The position numbers and the translations under genes are program-made. A DNA stretch of 64,000 nucleotides, taken from Pyramidobacter piscolens (GTDB taxonomy: Bacteria; Synergistota; Synergistia; Synergistales; Dethiosulfovibrionaceae). The stretch is taken from contig SFDM01000004.1 in the NCBI GenBank assembly GCA_004558205.1, positions 1-64,000 of the forward strand, given 5' to 3'. Under the pieces are notes generated by a model that worked only from the letters and a program-made list of their open reading frames with translations, was not told the DNA's origin and did no database searches. Position 1 is the stretch's first letter, and each line of letters starts with the position of its first letter. Below, piece by piece: positions 8,660-17,150 of the stretch.

Positions 8660-9664
8660 TTATTCACCATCATCGCCGCCGTCGGGACGCAGGATTTTTA
8701 CGGTCTCCTCGCAGAACCAGTCGTAAAGCGTGTCCTTGGTTTCTTTCTGCGACCTCAGGCGTTCGACGCTGCTTCCCGTGATGAACAGGGGCCTGGCTGG
8801 GTCGATAAGCCCCTGGCCCCAGCTTCTGAGCTTTTCCGTCAGTTCGGCGAGCTGGTCTTCCCTGTCGGTCACGAGGTTCAGCAGGGTCCAATTTTCCTGC
8901 TCCTCGCTGTCGATGTCGGCATACCCCGGCACGTAGACGCGCCGCTGCCCCATCAGGAAAACATGGAGCCTGCCGATGATCGGGAGCAAAGCTTCGGCGC
9001 CGCTCCCGGCTTTCACGCAGAAGACGCGGTCGGCGTTTTGAAAGCGGAAGAGGTCGCTTGCCAGAGGCGGGTGTTTTTTATAAAGCGTGAAATCGTAGCG
9101 GCTTCTCAGCACCACGTCGAAGGTCACAGTCCCTCTCGGCGCGCCGCAGTTCAGGGCCCATTTTTCAAGAGCCTCGCCGCCTGGAGCGGGCAGGCCGCGG
9201 GCAGCGACTCCCCAATGGGGAAACTCTTTGAGGAAAGACTGAACAAAGGGGGATTCAGTCCAGAGGACTTCTAATGTGCCGTTCTTCAAGCTGAAGAACT
9301 GATCGTCGGCCAAACAGGGCGTCACGGGAAAGGTCTCGCCGCAGGTCATCTCTTTCACGCCCCAGCGCGTGTTGAAAGCGCGGTCAAGGAGCTGATAGAG
9401 CCGGTTTCGCTCCAAAGCGGCCCGGGCCGCCCTTTCATCCTGAAGGATACCGCGAAGGGGTTCTACGGGTACGCACAGCTCTTCGGAAAGGGCTTCGCGG
9501 CAGACCACACCGCAGGGCGACAGGCTGTAACCTCCGCCGCAGCGCAGCAGCAGGCGCTCCTCGCAGAGCTTTTCAAGCGCCGACGGATCTTCCCCCGCCA
9601 GCGCCAGCGTCTCCCCATCCCAGCAGGGAAACTCAGAAGAAAACAACAGCAGACAGCGTTCCAT
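8660..9664 (-). CDS. Hypothetical protein at the end of the reductase-transporter cluster
   Basis: I do not recognise this 334-residue protein. The start is ATG 9664, behind a good CAGGAGGTTGCC ribosome site, giving MERCLLLFSSEFPCWDG. It is soluble and acidic with no signal peptide or membrane span. It contains a run of scattered cysteines in the N-terminal half (LLLRCGGGY, LSPCGVVC, EMTCGETFPVTPC), a central aromatic stretch, and a charged C-terminus (LRSQKETKDTLYDWF). It is the last gene in the minus-strand run after the BCCT transporter, separated from it by a 180-bp gap filled by a long palindrome, so co-transcription is uncertain. Confidence 0.6.
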   Translation of the reverse strand: MERCLLLFSSEFPCWDGETLALAGEDPSALEKLCEERLLLRCGGGYSLSPCGVVCREALSEELCVPVEPLRGILQDERAARAALERNRLYQLLDRAFNTRWGVKEMTCGETFPVTPCLADDQFFSLKNGTLEVLWTESPFVQSFLKEFPHWGVAARGLPAPGGEALEKWALNCGAPRGTVTFDVVLRSRYDFTLYKKHPPLASDLFRFQNADRVFCVKAGSGAEALLPIIGRLHVFLMGQRRVYVPGYADIDSEEQENWTLLNLVTDREDQLAELTEKLRSWGQGLIDPARPLFITGSSVERLRSQKETKDTLYDWFCEETVKILRPDGGDDGE

Positions 9665-9716
9665 GGCAACCTCCTGGTCGCATAAATTGCAATTTACCGG
9701 GGTGACGGCGTCACTC

Positions 9717-9823
9717 GCTAAACGTCCCAGCTGCTCGAAGCCTTCCCCGGCCCAATCCTCACCGTACAAACGTACGCCTCCGGTTGGGCCGGGGAAGGCT
9801 TCTTCGCACCTGGGACGTTTAGC
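9717..9823. repeat. Long two-part inverted repeat between the BCCT gene and the unknown gene
   Basis: Two nested exact arm pairs: gctaaacgtcccag (9717-9730) with 9810-9823, and gaagccttccccggccca (9737-9754) with 9785-9802. The centre is cgtacaaacgtacg. The sequence just before the left arm (cggcgtcactcgct) recurs at about 52727 in front of another intergenic repeat, so this is probably a member of a dispersed family. It could also act as the terminator of the BCCT gene, though no clear T-run follows. Confidence 0.65.
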
Positions 9824-9846
9824 AAGCGCCGCCGGTGACCGGCTAT

Positions 9847-11415
9847 TTACAGAATCCCCTGCTCCTCATCGGTCGCGAGCATCTTCCAGAGGGAGACGCA
9901 GGCGCAGACCATGATGATTGAGAAGGGAGGCGCGGCGGTCAGGGAGATGGTCTGCAGGTTCTGCAGCCCCCCTGTCATGAGCAGCACCACCGCCAGAGCG
10001 GCCATCAGGACGCCCCAGACGGCCATCTTGGATTTGGGCGGGTTCAGGTCGCCGTGAGTGGAATACATGGACAGCACGAAGGTCGCCGAGTTGGCCGAGG
10101 TGACGAAGAAAGTGGTGATCAGCACCACCATGGCCACGGACATGATGGATCCCAGAGGATAGTGCTTGTACATCTCGAAGATGCCCACGGAGATGTCCTT
10201 GAGCACGTCGGCGGAAATGGCGATGCCCTTCACGACCTCAAGATGCAGCGCCGAGGTTCCGAAGATGGCGAACCAGGTGAAGCTGCCCAGCGCGGGGACC
10301 ACCAGCACGCCCGCCACAAACTGGGCGATAGTGCGGCCGCGGGAGATGCGCGCCACGAAGGAACCCACGAAGGGCGCCCAGGCGATCCACCAGGCCCAGT
10401 AGTACAGCGTCCAGCTCTTGAGGAACTTTTCATAGGGGCCGCCGTAGGGAGCCAAGGCGAAACTTTCCTTGACCAGGCCGCTCATAAAATCGCCGATGCC
10501 CGTCATGAGCGCGTTGATGATGGGCAGGCTGGGGCCGACGAGGAACAGCAGCGCCATCAGCGAAAGGCAGACGGCCAGGTTGAAGTCGGCCACCTTCTTG
10601 ATGCCCTTCTCGATGCCCAAAACGGCGGAACCCGTATAGAACAGGGCCAGGATCACGATGATCGCCACCTGGATAAAGGTGCTCTTGGGCAGCCCCATAA
10701 TGGCGTTGACACCGCTGTTGAGCTGGAGGGTGCCCAGGCCCAGGGACGTGGTGATGCCCGCCAGCGTGGCGAAGATGGCCAGAACGTCCACCACCTTGCC
10801 GAAGAGCCCGCGGACGGCCTTTTCACCCACCAGAGGGATGAAGATGGAGCTGATCAGCCCCGGCGCGTCATGACGGAACTGGTAGTAGGCCAAGGGCATG
10901 GCGATGACCGCATATCCGGCCCAGGGATGAAGCCCCCAGTGGAAGAAGGAAATCTGCATGGCGTCGCGGGCGGCCTGAATGGAGCCGGGGGCCGCGCCGA
11001 AGGGCTGGGAGCCGAAGTGGATCAGGGGTTCCGCCGCGCCGTAGAACACCAGCCCTACGCCCATGCCGGCGGAGAAAAGCATGGCAAACCAGGAGACGGT
11101 GCTGTATTCAGGCCGGGAATCCTTCGGTCCCAGGCGGACTTTGCCGAAGCGGCTCAGGGCGACGATAATGCAGAAAGCGACGAAGACGTTCATGGTCAGC
11201 ATGTAGCCCCAGCCGAAATAATCGGTCAGAACGTTAAAAAGAGTGTTTGCGAAAGCGCCGAAGCTCTCGGGCGAGATCAATCCCCAGAGCACTAGGGCCA
11301 GAGTGACGAAAATCGATGTGTAGTAGACGGAATTGCTTTTCTTCGCGGCGGTTTCGACGCCGTCGGCTGAACCGGTCACGAGAAAGTCACGGCTCTCGGT
11401 TTTCTTTTCGGGCAT
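9847..11415 (-). CDS. BCCT-family betaine/choline/carnitine transporter
   Basis: A 522-residue secondary transporter of the BCCT family, which imports quaternary ammonium compounds with Na+ or H+. About 12 membrane segments are visible. The family's glycine-rich segment GAAEPLIHFG lies near residue 120, and the Trp-rich TM8 motif YYWAWWIAWAPFVGSF at about 350 forms the trimethylammonium binding box. The start is ATG 11415 after AAAGGAG; the frame extends upstream without support. It is directly downstream of both subunits of a glycine/sarcosine/betaine-type reductase, so glycine betaine imported for reduction (to trimethylamine and acetyl phosphate) rather than for osmoprotection is the most natural role (inference). 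Confidence 0.9.
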   Translation of the reverse strand: MPEKKTESRDFLVTGSADGVETAAKKSNSVYYTSIFVTLALVLWGLISPESFGAFANTLFNVLTDYFGWGYMLTMNVFVAFCIIVALSRFGKVRLGPKDSRPEYSTVSWFAMLFSAGMGVGLVFYGAAEPLIHFGSQPFGAAPGSIQAARDAMQISFFHWGLHPWAGYAVIAMPLAYYQFRHDAPGLISSIFIPLVGEKAVRGLFGKVVDVLAIFATLAGITTSLGLGTLQLNSGVNAIMGLPKSTFIQVAIIVILALFYTGSAVLGIEKGIKKVADFNLAVCLSLMALLFLVGPSLPIINALMTGIGDFMSGLVKESFALAPYGGPYEKFLKSWTLYYWAWWIAWAPFVGSFVARISRGRTIAQFVAGVLVVPALGSFTWFAIFGTSALHLEVVKGIAISADVLKDISVGIFEMYKHYPLGSIMSVAMVVLITTFFVTSANSATFVLSMYSTHGDLNPPKSKMAVWGVLMAALAVVLLMTGGLQNLQTISLTAAPPFSIIMVCACVSLWKMLATDEEQGIL

Positions 11416-11588
11416 GGTGAAATGAGCTCCTTTCAGCACGTACAAAAGAACAGGCCCGGGGAGCGCAAAGAGCGTCAATCGCTTCTCAGCCCCCTGAGCC
11501 TGCTCATACCTTTTTATTGCCGATCAGCCACAGAAACGCTGGACGCCCTCGGACGCCAGGCACGAAGCCCCTCTATGGCTAATTTCCA

Positions 11589-12899
11589 TCAATACTTGGA
11601 GGGGAACACCTTCGGCTCCGTGATGGCCGTCGCCAGAGAATCCAGCGCGACGCCAACGCGGCCGTAGCGAAGCTTCCACTCCGCCTCAGGGCTCATCTCG
11701 GGATCGCCCAGAGGATAGGGAACGGACACGGTCTGGACCATGCGGTTCGAACCTACGGTCTTCGCCACGTCGATCAGGTTGCACATCACCACCACGGGAA
11801 TGCCGGCGCGCTCAATTTCCTTGCCCATCGTTGCACCGCAACGAGTGCAGGTGCCTCAGGTGGCGGTGAGCACCACGGCGTCCACCTTGGCGGCGAGCAG
11901 CTCCGCGGCGATCTCGCGGCCGAACTTGGCGGCGAAAGCCTGAGTGGTGCCCGTGCCAACGGTCACATAGTAGTAATCGTAGAGCTTGGCGATCTTGCCT
12001 TCCTTCTCGTAGGCGCGCATGGCGTCCACGGGAACGCCGCGGTCGGGGATATGGCACATGGCCGCGGGGTCGAACCCGGCGTGGATGGTCTTGAAGACGC
12101 CTTCGGGCAGCTTGTCCAGCTTGGAGATGTCGTACTTGCCCCACTTCTGGGCGGAAGCGCTCTGGATGCGGTCGGGGTTGTCCACCGGCACCACGCCGCT
12201 GGAGGAGACCAGGGCGATAGTGCACTTGCTCAGGTCCTTCACAGGCACTGCGGGCGGGATCTTATCCATCTTGGGGATGACCAGCTCGGTCTGGAAAGGC
12301 TCGCCCTTGATCTTGGCCAGGAGCATGTCGATCACGCGGTCGCAGGCCATCCTGCCGCCCGGATAGGGGATCTCGGAACGGATGCCGCGGCCGAAATAGC
12401 CTTCCTGCGCGGCGGGCAGAAGTTCCTCGCCCTGCGCGATCTTCTCGGCAAACTTCGCCATAGCCGTCAAGTCTTCCTTCATGTAGGTGGCTTTGCGGCC
12501 GCCTTTAAACACGTAGGCACAGGCTCTGTACTCCTCCACTCCGGGGTTTTCCTCGTTCATGGAGGTGATCACCGGCACGTTGTAGCGCTCGGCAACAGCC
12601 TTGCAGACCAGGCCGCAGCCTACGCCGTAGCGTCCCGCCATGAAAGCGGGGCCGGCGAAGAAGATATCGAACTCCTTCGTGTCGAGCCAGGCGAAGATCT
12701 CGGCCAGGGCCTCGTCGGTGTGGTTGGTGATGTAGTTGTCGCCGCAGACCACAGTGTGGGTCACTTCGACGTGAGGCATCATGCCGTTCAGCATCATGGA
12801 GCAGCCGATCAGCTTATCGTGGAAAATGGGAGCCGCGTCGGCCGCGGCCTCGCCGCCCACCTGTCCGAAGAACTGATTGATATAGTGAATAGCTTTCAT
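11589..12899 (-). CDS. Selenoprotein, beta subunit of glycine/sarcosine/betaine reductase component B (GrdB/GrdF/GrdH type)
   Basis: A 436-residue protein read through an in-frame UGA at 11856-11858 (Sec348). Upstream of it come 347 residues starting MKAIHYINQFFGQVGGE, the standard N-terminus of this family; downstream the frame continues to a normal stop at 11589. The Sec lies in the expected UGTCTRCG context near the C-terminus (UxxCxxC). The stretch just after UGA can fold into a 6-bp hairpin with a GGU loop, the usual place for a bacterial SECIS. With the alpha subunit encoded 18 bp upstream it binds substrate and transfers the carboxymethyl group to the selenoprotein A. Which substrate is used is not certain; the adjacent BCCT transporter favours betaine (GrdH). 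Confidence 0.92.
11829..11858 (-). promoter_or_regulatory. UGA selenocysteine codon and candidate bacterial SECIS hairpin
   Basis: The Sec codon is 11858-11856 on the minus strand. Twelve nucleotides after it, CGTTGC-GGT-GCAACG (11843-11829) forms a perfect 6-bp stem with a three-base GGU loop. Position and a GU-containing apical loop fit SelB-dependent SECIS elements. Confidence 0.75.
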
Positions 12900-12917
12900 T
12901 CTCGTATTCCCCCCGGA

Positions 12918-14225
12918 CTAAAATTCAGCGCAGGTTCTCGTGGAATAGCCGCTGATATGATTGGCGCAGAACATGCCGTTGTTCTCCATCACGAAGGAAC
13001 CGTCGGCGTTGATGCAGCCTTCCCACCCGCCGGAGTTCCCGTCGCGGGCCAGAGCTTCAAGCTCGCCGATCACTTCCATGGCGGGCACTTCGTACATCTG
13101 GGACACGTTGCCCGTGGTGACCAGCGCGTCGGTGGCGGGGTTCATGGACACCAGAGGCTGAGAAGCGCCGTCGCGGCCCGTGCACTCGTCGGAAAGGCCG
13201 ATGGTTTTAATGCCAAGGCGCTCAAGCTCCACCAGCATGGCCGTGTAGTCCACGTCAGGGTTGCCGTATCCTTCCTCGGCGACCACCGCGGCCGCGGCGC
13301 CCAGGCTCTGGGCAATCTGGCCGGCCATCTTGACGCAGCGCACCTTCTCGTCCATCTTGACGTTCAGCGTGGACATGATCACGCCCAGGAAGTTGATGGT
13401 CTTGCCGTGTTCGGCGTAGAGACGTTTGACCATGGGATTGGTGGCGAACTCGTAGGTGGAGATCTTGGACGACGTGGGCATGAAGCTGCCCGATACCATG
13501 CAGCCGTCGAGCAATTCGTTGGGATGCATGTAGGTGGGCAGGATGTGGTTGCCGTCCCATCCGTAGATCAGCGTGTTGTAGCCCATGGTCTCCATCTGGG
13601 TCTGGGGCTGAAGCACGTAGACCACGCCGGGCAGAGCCTTCACGGCGTCGGAGCGGTCGGGGATGGCGGGCAGGTCGTAAACCTCGACGTTCTCGGGCTC
13701 CAGGTCCTTCACGCACTGGCCCACGTACTCGGCCAGACGCATGCCGGCCCAGCGGAGCGCGTGGTTCATCTTCTGCTGCTCATGGCGCTCAAAGTCCTCG
13801 TCAGTGTCGGCCACCAGCACCAGGTTGGGCATGTCGCCGAAAATGGTGTGATGCTGATACTTGCCGCCCATGGCGATGACGCCGTCCTGGAAGCCGCCGG
13901 CATGCTCGCCCACCACGATCAGCGAGCAGTCCTGGAGGCAGTGAGTGCGGCCCGAACCGGCGATCTCCATCTCGGAAAGCACGCCGGGGAAAATCCCGTG
14001 GCCGCCCGAGACCTTGCAGCGCATTTCAATGGCTTCCTTGACGGGGCACAGGATCACGTTGTCGCCGGGACGCACGATGCGCAGGTCGGCGGTGGTGATG
14101 TGCTCGTCTTCATGAACGACCTTCAGGAGTTCTTCCTTGTTGACCGTCAGAACGCCCTTGCTGTAGCCTGTGTGATCGCCGAACTGGATGTCGGTGACGT
14201 GGAAGGCTCCGATTTCAAGTTTCAT
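12918..14225 (-). CDS. Alpha subunit of glycine/sarcosine/betaine reductase component B (GrdE/GrdG/GrdI type proprotein)
   Basis: A 435-residue protein matching the alpha-subunit precursors of reductase component B, which are normally cleaved internally to give a pyruvoyl-bearing fragment. Recognisable family stretches include LEIGAFHVTDIQFGD at the N-terminus, VCG-like redox and GWDGNHILPTYMHPNELLDG in the centre, and CTGRDGASQPLVSMNPATDA towards the C-terminus. The start is ATG 14225 (MKLEIG), behind AAAGGAGTG; the GTG four codons upstream overlaps the ribosome site. The gene leads the cluster: beta selenoprotein and BCCT transporter follow. The residue that becomes the pyruvoyl group could not be assigned from memory: around DGCMVSGSFMPTSSK there is one Cys and a pair of Ser. 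Confidence 0.88.
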   Translation of the reverse strand: MKLEIGAFHVTDIQFGDHTGYSKGVLTVNKEELLKVVHEDEHITTADLRIVRPGDNVILCPVKEAIEMRCKVSGGHGIFPGVLSEMEIAGSGRTHCLQDCSLIVVGEHAGGFQDGVIAMGGKYQHHTIFGDMPNLVLVADTDEDFERHEQQKMNHALRWAGMRLAEYVGQCVKDLEPENVEVYDLPAIPDRSDAVKALPGVVYVLQPQTQMETMGYNTLIYGWDGNHILPTYMHPNELLDGCMVSGSFMPTSSKISTYEFATNPMVKRLYAEHGKTINFLGVIMSTLNVKMDEKVRCVKMAGQIAQSLGAAAAVVAEEGYGNPDVDYTAMLVELERLGIKTIGLSDECTGRDGASQPLVSMNPATDALVTTGNVSQMYEVPAMEVIGELEALARDGNSGGWEGCINADGSFVMENNGMFCANHISGYSTRTCAEF

Positions 14226-14552
14226 AACCGAAATCACTCCTTTGAAAAATTAGGGAACAACGCTTCCCCGGACTCCATGGACTTCGGGGCGCTCATCAAA
14301 AGGGCACAAGCTCCGGCCAACCGTCCATTCCTCATAAGTTCTGCTTCTATGGCCGGATTATAAGAGAAAAGAATGGAACGCCGCTATAACGAAAAAAATG
14401 AAACGTCAGTAGTAAAAAACATGATCTGCCCCGTTGGCGCCCGCCGCAAAAAAAACGCCTCCCCAGCCCTGAACGGGCCCGAGGAGACGCTGGGCGTTAC
14501 GCTGTGATCGAATGGGCTTCTTATTCCCGTCTTTCGAGAAACAGCCATGCAC
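14226..14552 (-). promoter_or_regulatory. Leader/promoter region of the reductase cluster, with terminator of the upstream gene
   Basis: 327-bp gap. On the minus strand a TATAAT-like -10 lies near 14357-14362, leaving a leader of about 130 nt with complementary ATGGAC/GTCCAT segments. I could not match the leader to a glycine or other known riboswitch. A separate terminator occupies 14447-14490. Confidence 0.35.
14447..14490 (-). terminator. Terminator of the metallophosphoesterase gene
   Basis: On the minus strand GCGTCTCC pairs with GGAGGCG(T) around a GGGCCC-containing loop and is followed by eight T residues. It lies 60 bp beyond the stop of the phosphoesterase gene. Confidence 0.75.
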
Positions 14553-15650
14553 TTATTTTTCCGGAATCAGGCGGATGAATTGGAGCTCATTGAAAGAACC
14601 AAGCCGCATCCACGGCCCGAAAGTTCCCGCCCCCTGAGAGACCAGCAGCGTCGCCGCCCCCTCGGCGTATCTCCCGCAATTCTGCGGAAAAAGCAGCGTC
14701 GTGAACAGCATCCCCGGGAACACCTGCCCGTTGTGCGTGTGTCCCGAAAGCATCAGGTCGACACCGCCCTGCGCGGCATAATGAAAGCCTTTCGGCGTGT
14801 GATGGGCCAACAGAACCGGACGCATCCTGTCTCGCGCAATTTTCGGAAGTTCCTCCTCCACCGTCAAATCGTTCACCCGGTGGGCGTCGAAGGTGGTGCG
14901 GTCGGCGTTCATGTATTCAAGACCGATCAGCTGAATTCCGTGCGTTTCAACCATCCGATTGCGGAGGATGTTCACGCCGTTGGCCTCAAGCAGCCCGAGA
15001 ACCCGCGGCGTATCGATGTAATACTCATGATTGCCCATCGTAAAAAACTGTTCGCTCTTCACATCGCGGAACAGCGCGAACAGCTCCGGTCTCAGCGCCG
15101 CGTTGCTGTCGGCCACGTCCCCGTTGTAAAGGACGAGGTCGGGATGGCGTTCGTTGATCGCGTCGACGACGTTCCGCAAATACCTTTCGCCGCGCTGGGT
15201 TCCGAGATGCAGATCGGAAACGTGCATGACCGAGACCTCGCAGGTTAGGCCAGGAAGGGCGACGGCCTGTTCAGTCACGGTGAATCGCTGCGCGTTGAAA
15301 AATCCGACCCCGACGAAAAAGAGGGAAATCAGCACGGCGGCAGCGGCGATTTTTCGCTGAGAAAAACTTTTCAGCCAATGCGCCGCCGGCCAGGCCACAA
15401 ACAAGGCACAACCAACATAGAGGATGAACATGAAGAAAAGCCCGAGCGCGTTGTAGATCCACCCCCAGGGCGCGCCGCCGGTCGCTGACCGCCCGGTCCC
15501 AACGACCAGGCCGAATCCGGCTACGCCGAGGAGGATAAGGGCGAACAGGCCCCACATCAATGCGGGCTTGAATCCGAGCATCCTTCTGAGCCGCCAGGGG
15601 ATGAACCACGCGACGGCAAACAACAATACAAGGGCGGCGATACCCATCAT
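14553..15650 (-). CDS. Membrane-anchored calcineurin-like metallophosphoesterase (YkuE-type)
   Basis: A 365-residue protein with four hydrophobic segments in the first about 145 residues and a catalytic metallophosphoesterase domain after that. All dimetal motifs are present: VSDLHLG (DxH), NGDVAD (GDxxD), GNHEYY (GNHE), LLAHH and SGHTHNGQ (GHxH). Related proteins act on phosphoesters at the membrane surface. Start ATG 15650 (the first of two adjacent Met codons) follows GGAGG by about six bases. The start overlaps the TGA of the upstream RibD-C gene, so the two are translationally coupled. Confidence 0.87.
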   Translation of the reverse strand: MMGIAALVLLFAVAWFIPWRLRRMLGFKPALMWGLFALILLGVAGFGLVVGTGRSATGGAPWGWIYNALGLFFMFILYVGCALFVAWPAAHWLKSFSQRKIAAAAVLISLFFVGVGFFNAQRFTVTEQAVALPGLTCEVSVMHVSDLHLGTQRGERYLRNVVDAINERHPDLVLYNGDVADSNAALRPELFALFRDVKSEQFFTMGNHEYYIDTPRVLGLLEANGVNILRNRMVETHGIQLIGLEYMNADRTTFDAHRVNDLTVEEELPKIARDRMRPVLLAHHTPKGFHYAAQGGVDLMLSGHTHNGQVFPGMLFTTLLFPQNCGRYAEGAATLLVSQGAGTFGPWMRLGSFNELQFIRLIPEK

Positions 15651-16345
15651 TTGAGTTCCTCCGAGATCCGGCATATATCATAACGCATCCACAGCGTTCC
15701 GCTTGGATATTGATGGACGCTTTTCAGTTTGAGAGGAACGGGCTTTCGCGCCGTGTCGGCAAGTCCGTCAAAGACCGCCGTGAACCCTGACCGCCCGTCG
15801 ATGCCGGGAGCGAGCAACAAACTCACCTCGTCGATCAGGCCTGCTTCCAGAAACGCGCCGTTGATGTGCCCACCGCCGGCAAGCTGCAGGCGCTTGACGC
15901 CGAACAGGCTCCCCAGCTCTTCCATTGCCCTGGCAAAGTCAATACGCTCCTTACCCGCAACGATGAAGGAGATTCCCTGCCGGCGAAGGACCTCAAGGTA
16001 TTCCGCCGGAGCCTGTTCGCAAACGACAACGACCAGAGGCAGGCCGTCGAGTTCCCTGCCGGGCCAGCGCAACCTGCCATGAGTGTCAATCGCGACCGAA
16101 TAGGCGCCGGCTTTCCTTGCGACGTACGGCGCTTGCGCTCCCGCCGGACGCTTCGAAACGGGAACAAAGGGTGTCCTTTCCGCGAAATAATGTTCGGCGG
16201 TCACGCGTCCGGTCAGCGTGGACAGACAGTCCAGCTGTTTCTGAGCGTCGTAGTAATCGTTTTCGCCGCTGATCCGATCGACCATCGCGCAGTCGATGCG
16301 CCCGTCCAGCGAGGCGATCATGTGACAAATGATATAGGGTCTCAT
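15647..16345 (-). CDS. RibD C-terminal-domain (dihydrofolate-reductase-like) pyrimidine reductase
   Basis: A 232-residue stand-alone RibD C-terminal domain, an NADPH-dependent reductase fold related to 5-amino-6-ribosylaminouracil phosphate reductase. Visible features are MIASLDGRIDC at the N-terminus, a cofactor loop at about residues 45-55 (LTGRVTAEHYF), and the C-terminal LQLAGGGHINGAFLEAGLIDEVSLLLAPGIDG, where GGG...NG and LIDE are family hallmarks. No deaminase domain is attached, so a role in riboflavin synthesis is not assured; many such proteins are uncharacterised reductases. It overlaps the phosphoesterase start by four bases. Confidence 0.82.
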   Translation of the reverse strand: MRPYIICHMIASLDGRIDCAMVDRISGENDYYDAQKQLDCLSTLTGRVTAEHYFAERTPFVPVSKRPAGAQAPYVARKAGAYSVAIDTHGRLRWPGRELDGLPLVVVVCEQAPAEYLEVLRRQGISFIVAGKERIDFARAMEELGSLFGVKRLQLAGGGHINGAFLEAGLIDEVSLLLAPGIDGRSGFTAVFDGLADTARKPVPLKLKSVHQYPSGTLWMRYDICRISEELK

Positions 16346-16429
16346 TTTTAATAACCATGCCTTTCTCCGCGCTCAGGCGCAAAAGTGAGTGAAACGGACT
16401 TATGCCAGAGCGCAAATTTATTATGATTT

Positions 16430-16865
16430 TTAATGTCCACACTGCTGAATATTATGTTTGACGCAGAAACGAACCATGTTTCGTTCATCTCCCAGGCTGC
16501 CTATGACCGAGCCGTAAATATAACGATGTTGCTGAAAGGGCCATGAGTCATAACAATAGAGACGTTATCAGTAACATCCGGCTGGCCGACAACGGCCCTT
16601 TCCCCTCTGACCTTCAGCAGACGACATACACGAGGGGGATCGTGGCCTCCGGTATCGTGCTCAAAATAAAATCGTTATTCGTCTTTGTCAGCATCCATGG
16701 CAGCCTTGTTTCCGACATTGACAAGATTCCCCCCCCTTTTTTCAGCTGAAGCTCCTTTGTGTTCGTTAATATCAAAGACCGGAATATCCGTTTTTTTCTT
16801 GAAAGAATTTAATAGCCATGTCGCCCAAACCACCTGAACCAGCTACGCCAACCTTTTCTCCTCCC
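16430..16865 (-). pseudogene. Decayed zinc-type alcohol dehydrogenase (cofactor-binding half)
   Basis: Read on the minus strand in shifting frames, this stretch gives an ordered series typical of the NAD(P)-dependent cinnamyl-alcohol-dehydrogenase group: GEKVGVAGSGGLGDMAIKFF (Rossmann glycine motif), then VFDINEHKGASAEK and NLVNVGN, then FILSTIPEA, then LLKVRGERAVVGQPD, and finally YGSVIGSLGDERNMVRFC followed by KHNI and a stop at 16430. At least three frameshifts and a stop break it, one at a run of A near 16795. The zinc-binding N-terminal half is absent. It is a fossil gene in an otherwise empty, AT-rich 970-bp stretch. Confidence 0.6.
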
Positions 16866-16978
16866 ATTTTTATTGACTTCCAGTGGATTTTACTATAACA
16901 TTAAAGCTAAGATTAAGGTCAATGCTTTTTAAAAAAAATCAAAAAAAGAAAGATATGAAATATACTCTGCGGCTTCTT

Positions 16979-17064
16979 GGCGGCTCCTTGGCGGCTCCTT
17001 GGCGGCTCCTTGGCGGCTCCTTGGCGGCTCCTTGGCGGCTCCTTGGCGGCTCCTTGGCGGCTCC
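16979..17064. repeat. Tandem 11-bp repeat (ggcggctcctt), about eight copies
   Basis: Seven exact copies of the 11-mer run from 16979 to 17055, followed by a nine-base partial copy to 17064 and preceded by a degenerate one. Any frame through it gives an 11-residue peptide repeat, which explains the ORFs seen there; no start site or homology supports translation. It abuts a large hairpin. Confidence 0.95.
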
Positions 17065-17076
17065 CAACCTGCAAAA

Positions 17077-17150
17077 CCAGAGCCATACAAGAGCGGAGGC
17101 GAACCCTTTAAAAAACCGCAGGGTTCGCCTCCGCTCTTGTATGGCTCTGG
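17077..17150. repeat. 31-bp perfect inverted repeat (strong hairpin)
   Basis: Arms 17077-17107 and 17120-17150 are exact reverse complements with a 12-nt A-rich loop, beginning ccagagccatacaag on the left. It lies just after the 11-bp tandem repeat and about 170 bp beyond the stop of the receptor-like gene at 17318. It could terminate that gene, but the size and perfection suggest a mobile palindromic element. Confidence 0.9.

Noticed and set aside
12051..14363. 770-codon plus-strand frame opposite the reductase genes
   Set aside because: GC-rich antisense shadow; His/Gly/Val-rich composition without any motif.
14226..14446. Glycine riboswitch before the reductase cluster
   Set aside because: No glycine-aptamer consensus was recognised, although a structured leader is possible.
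16979..17064. CRISPR array
   Set aside because: Units are 11 bp with no spacers and there are no cas genes.
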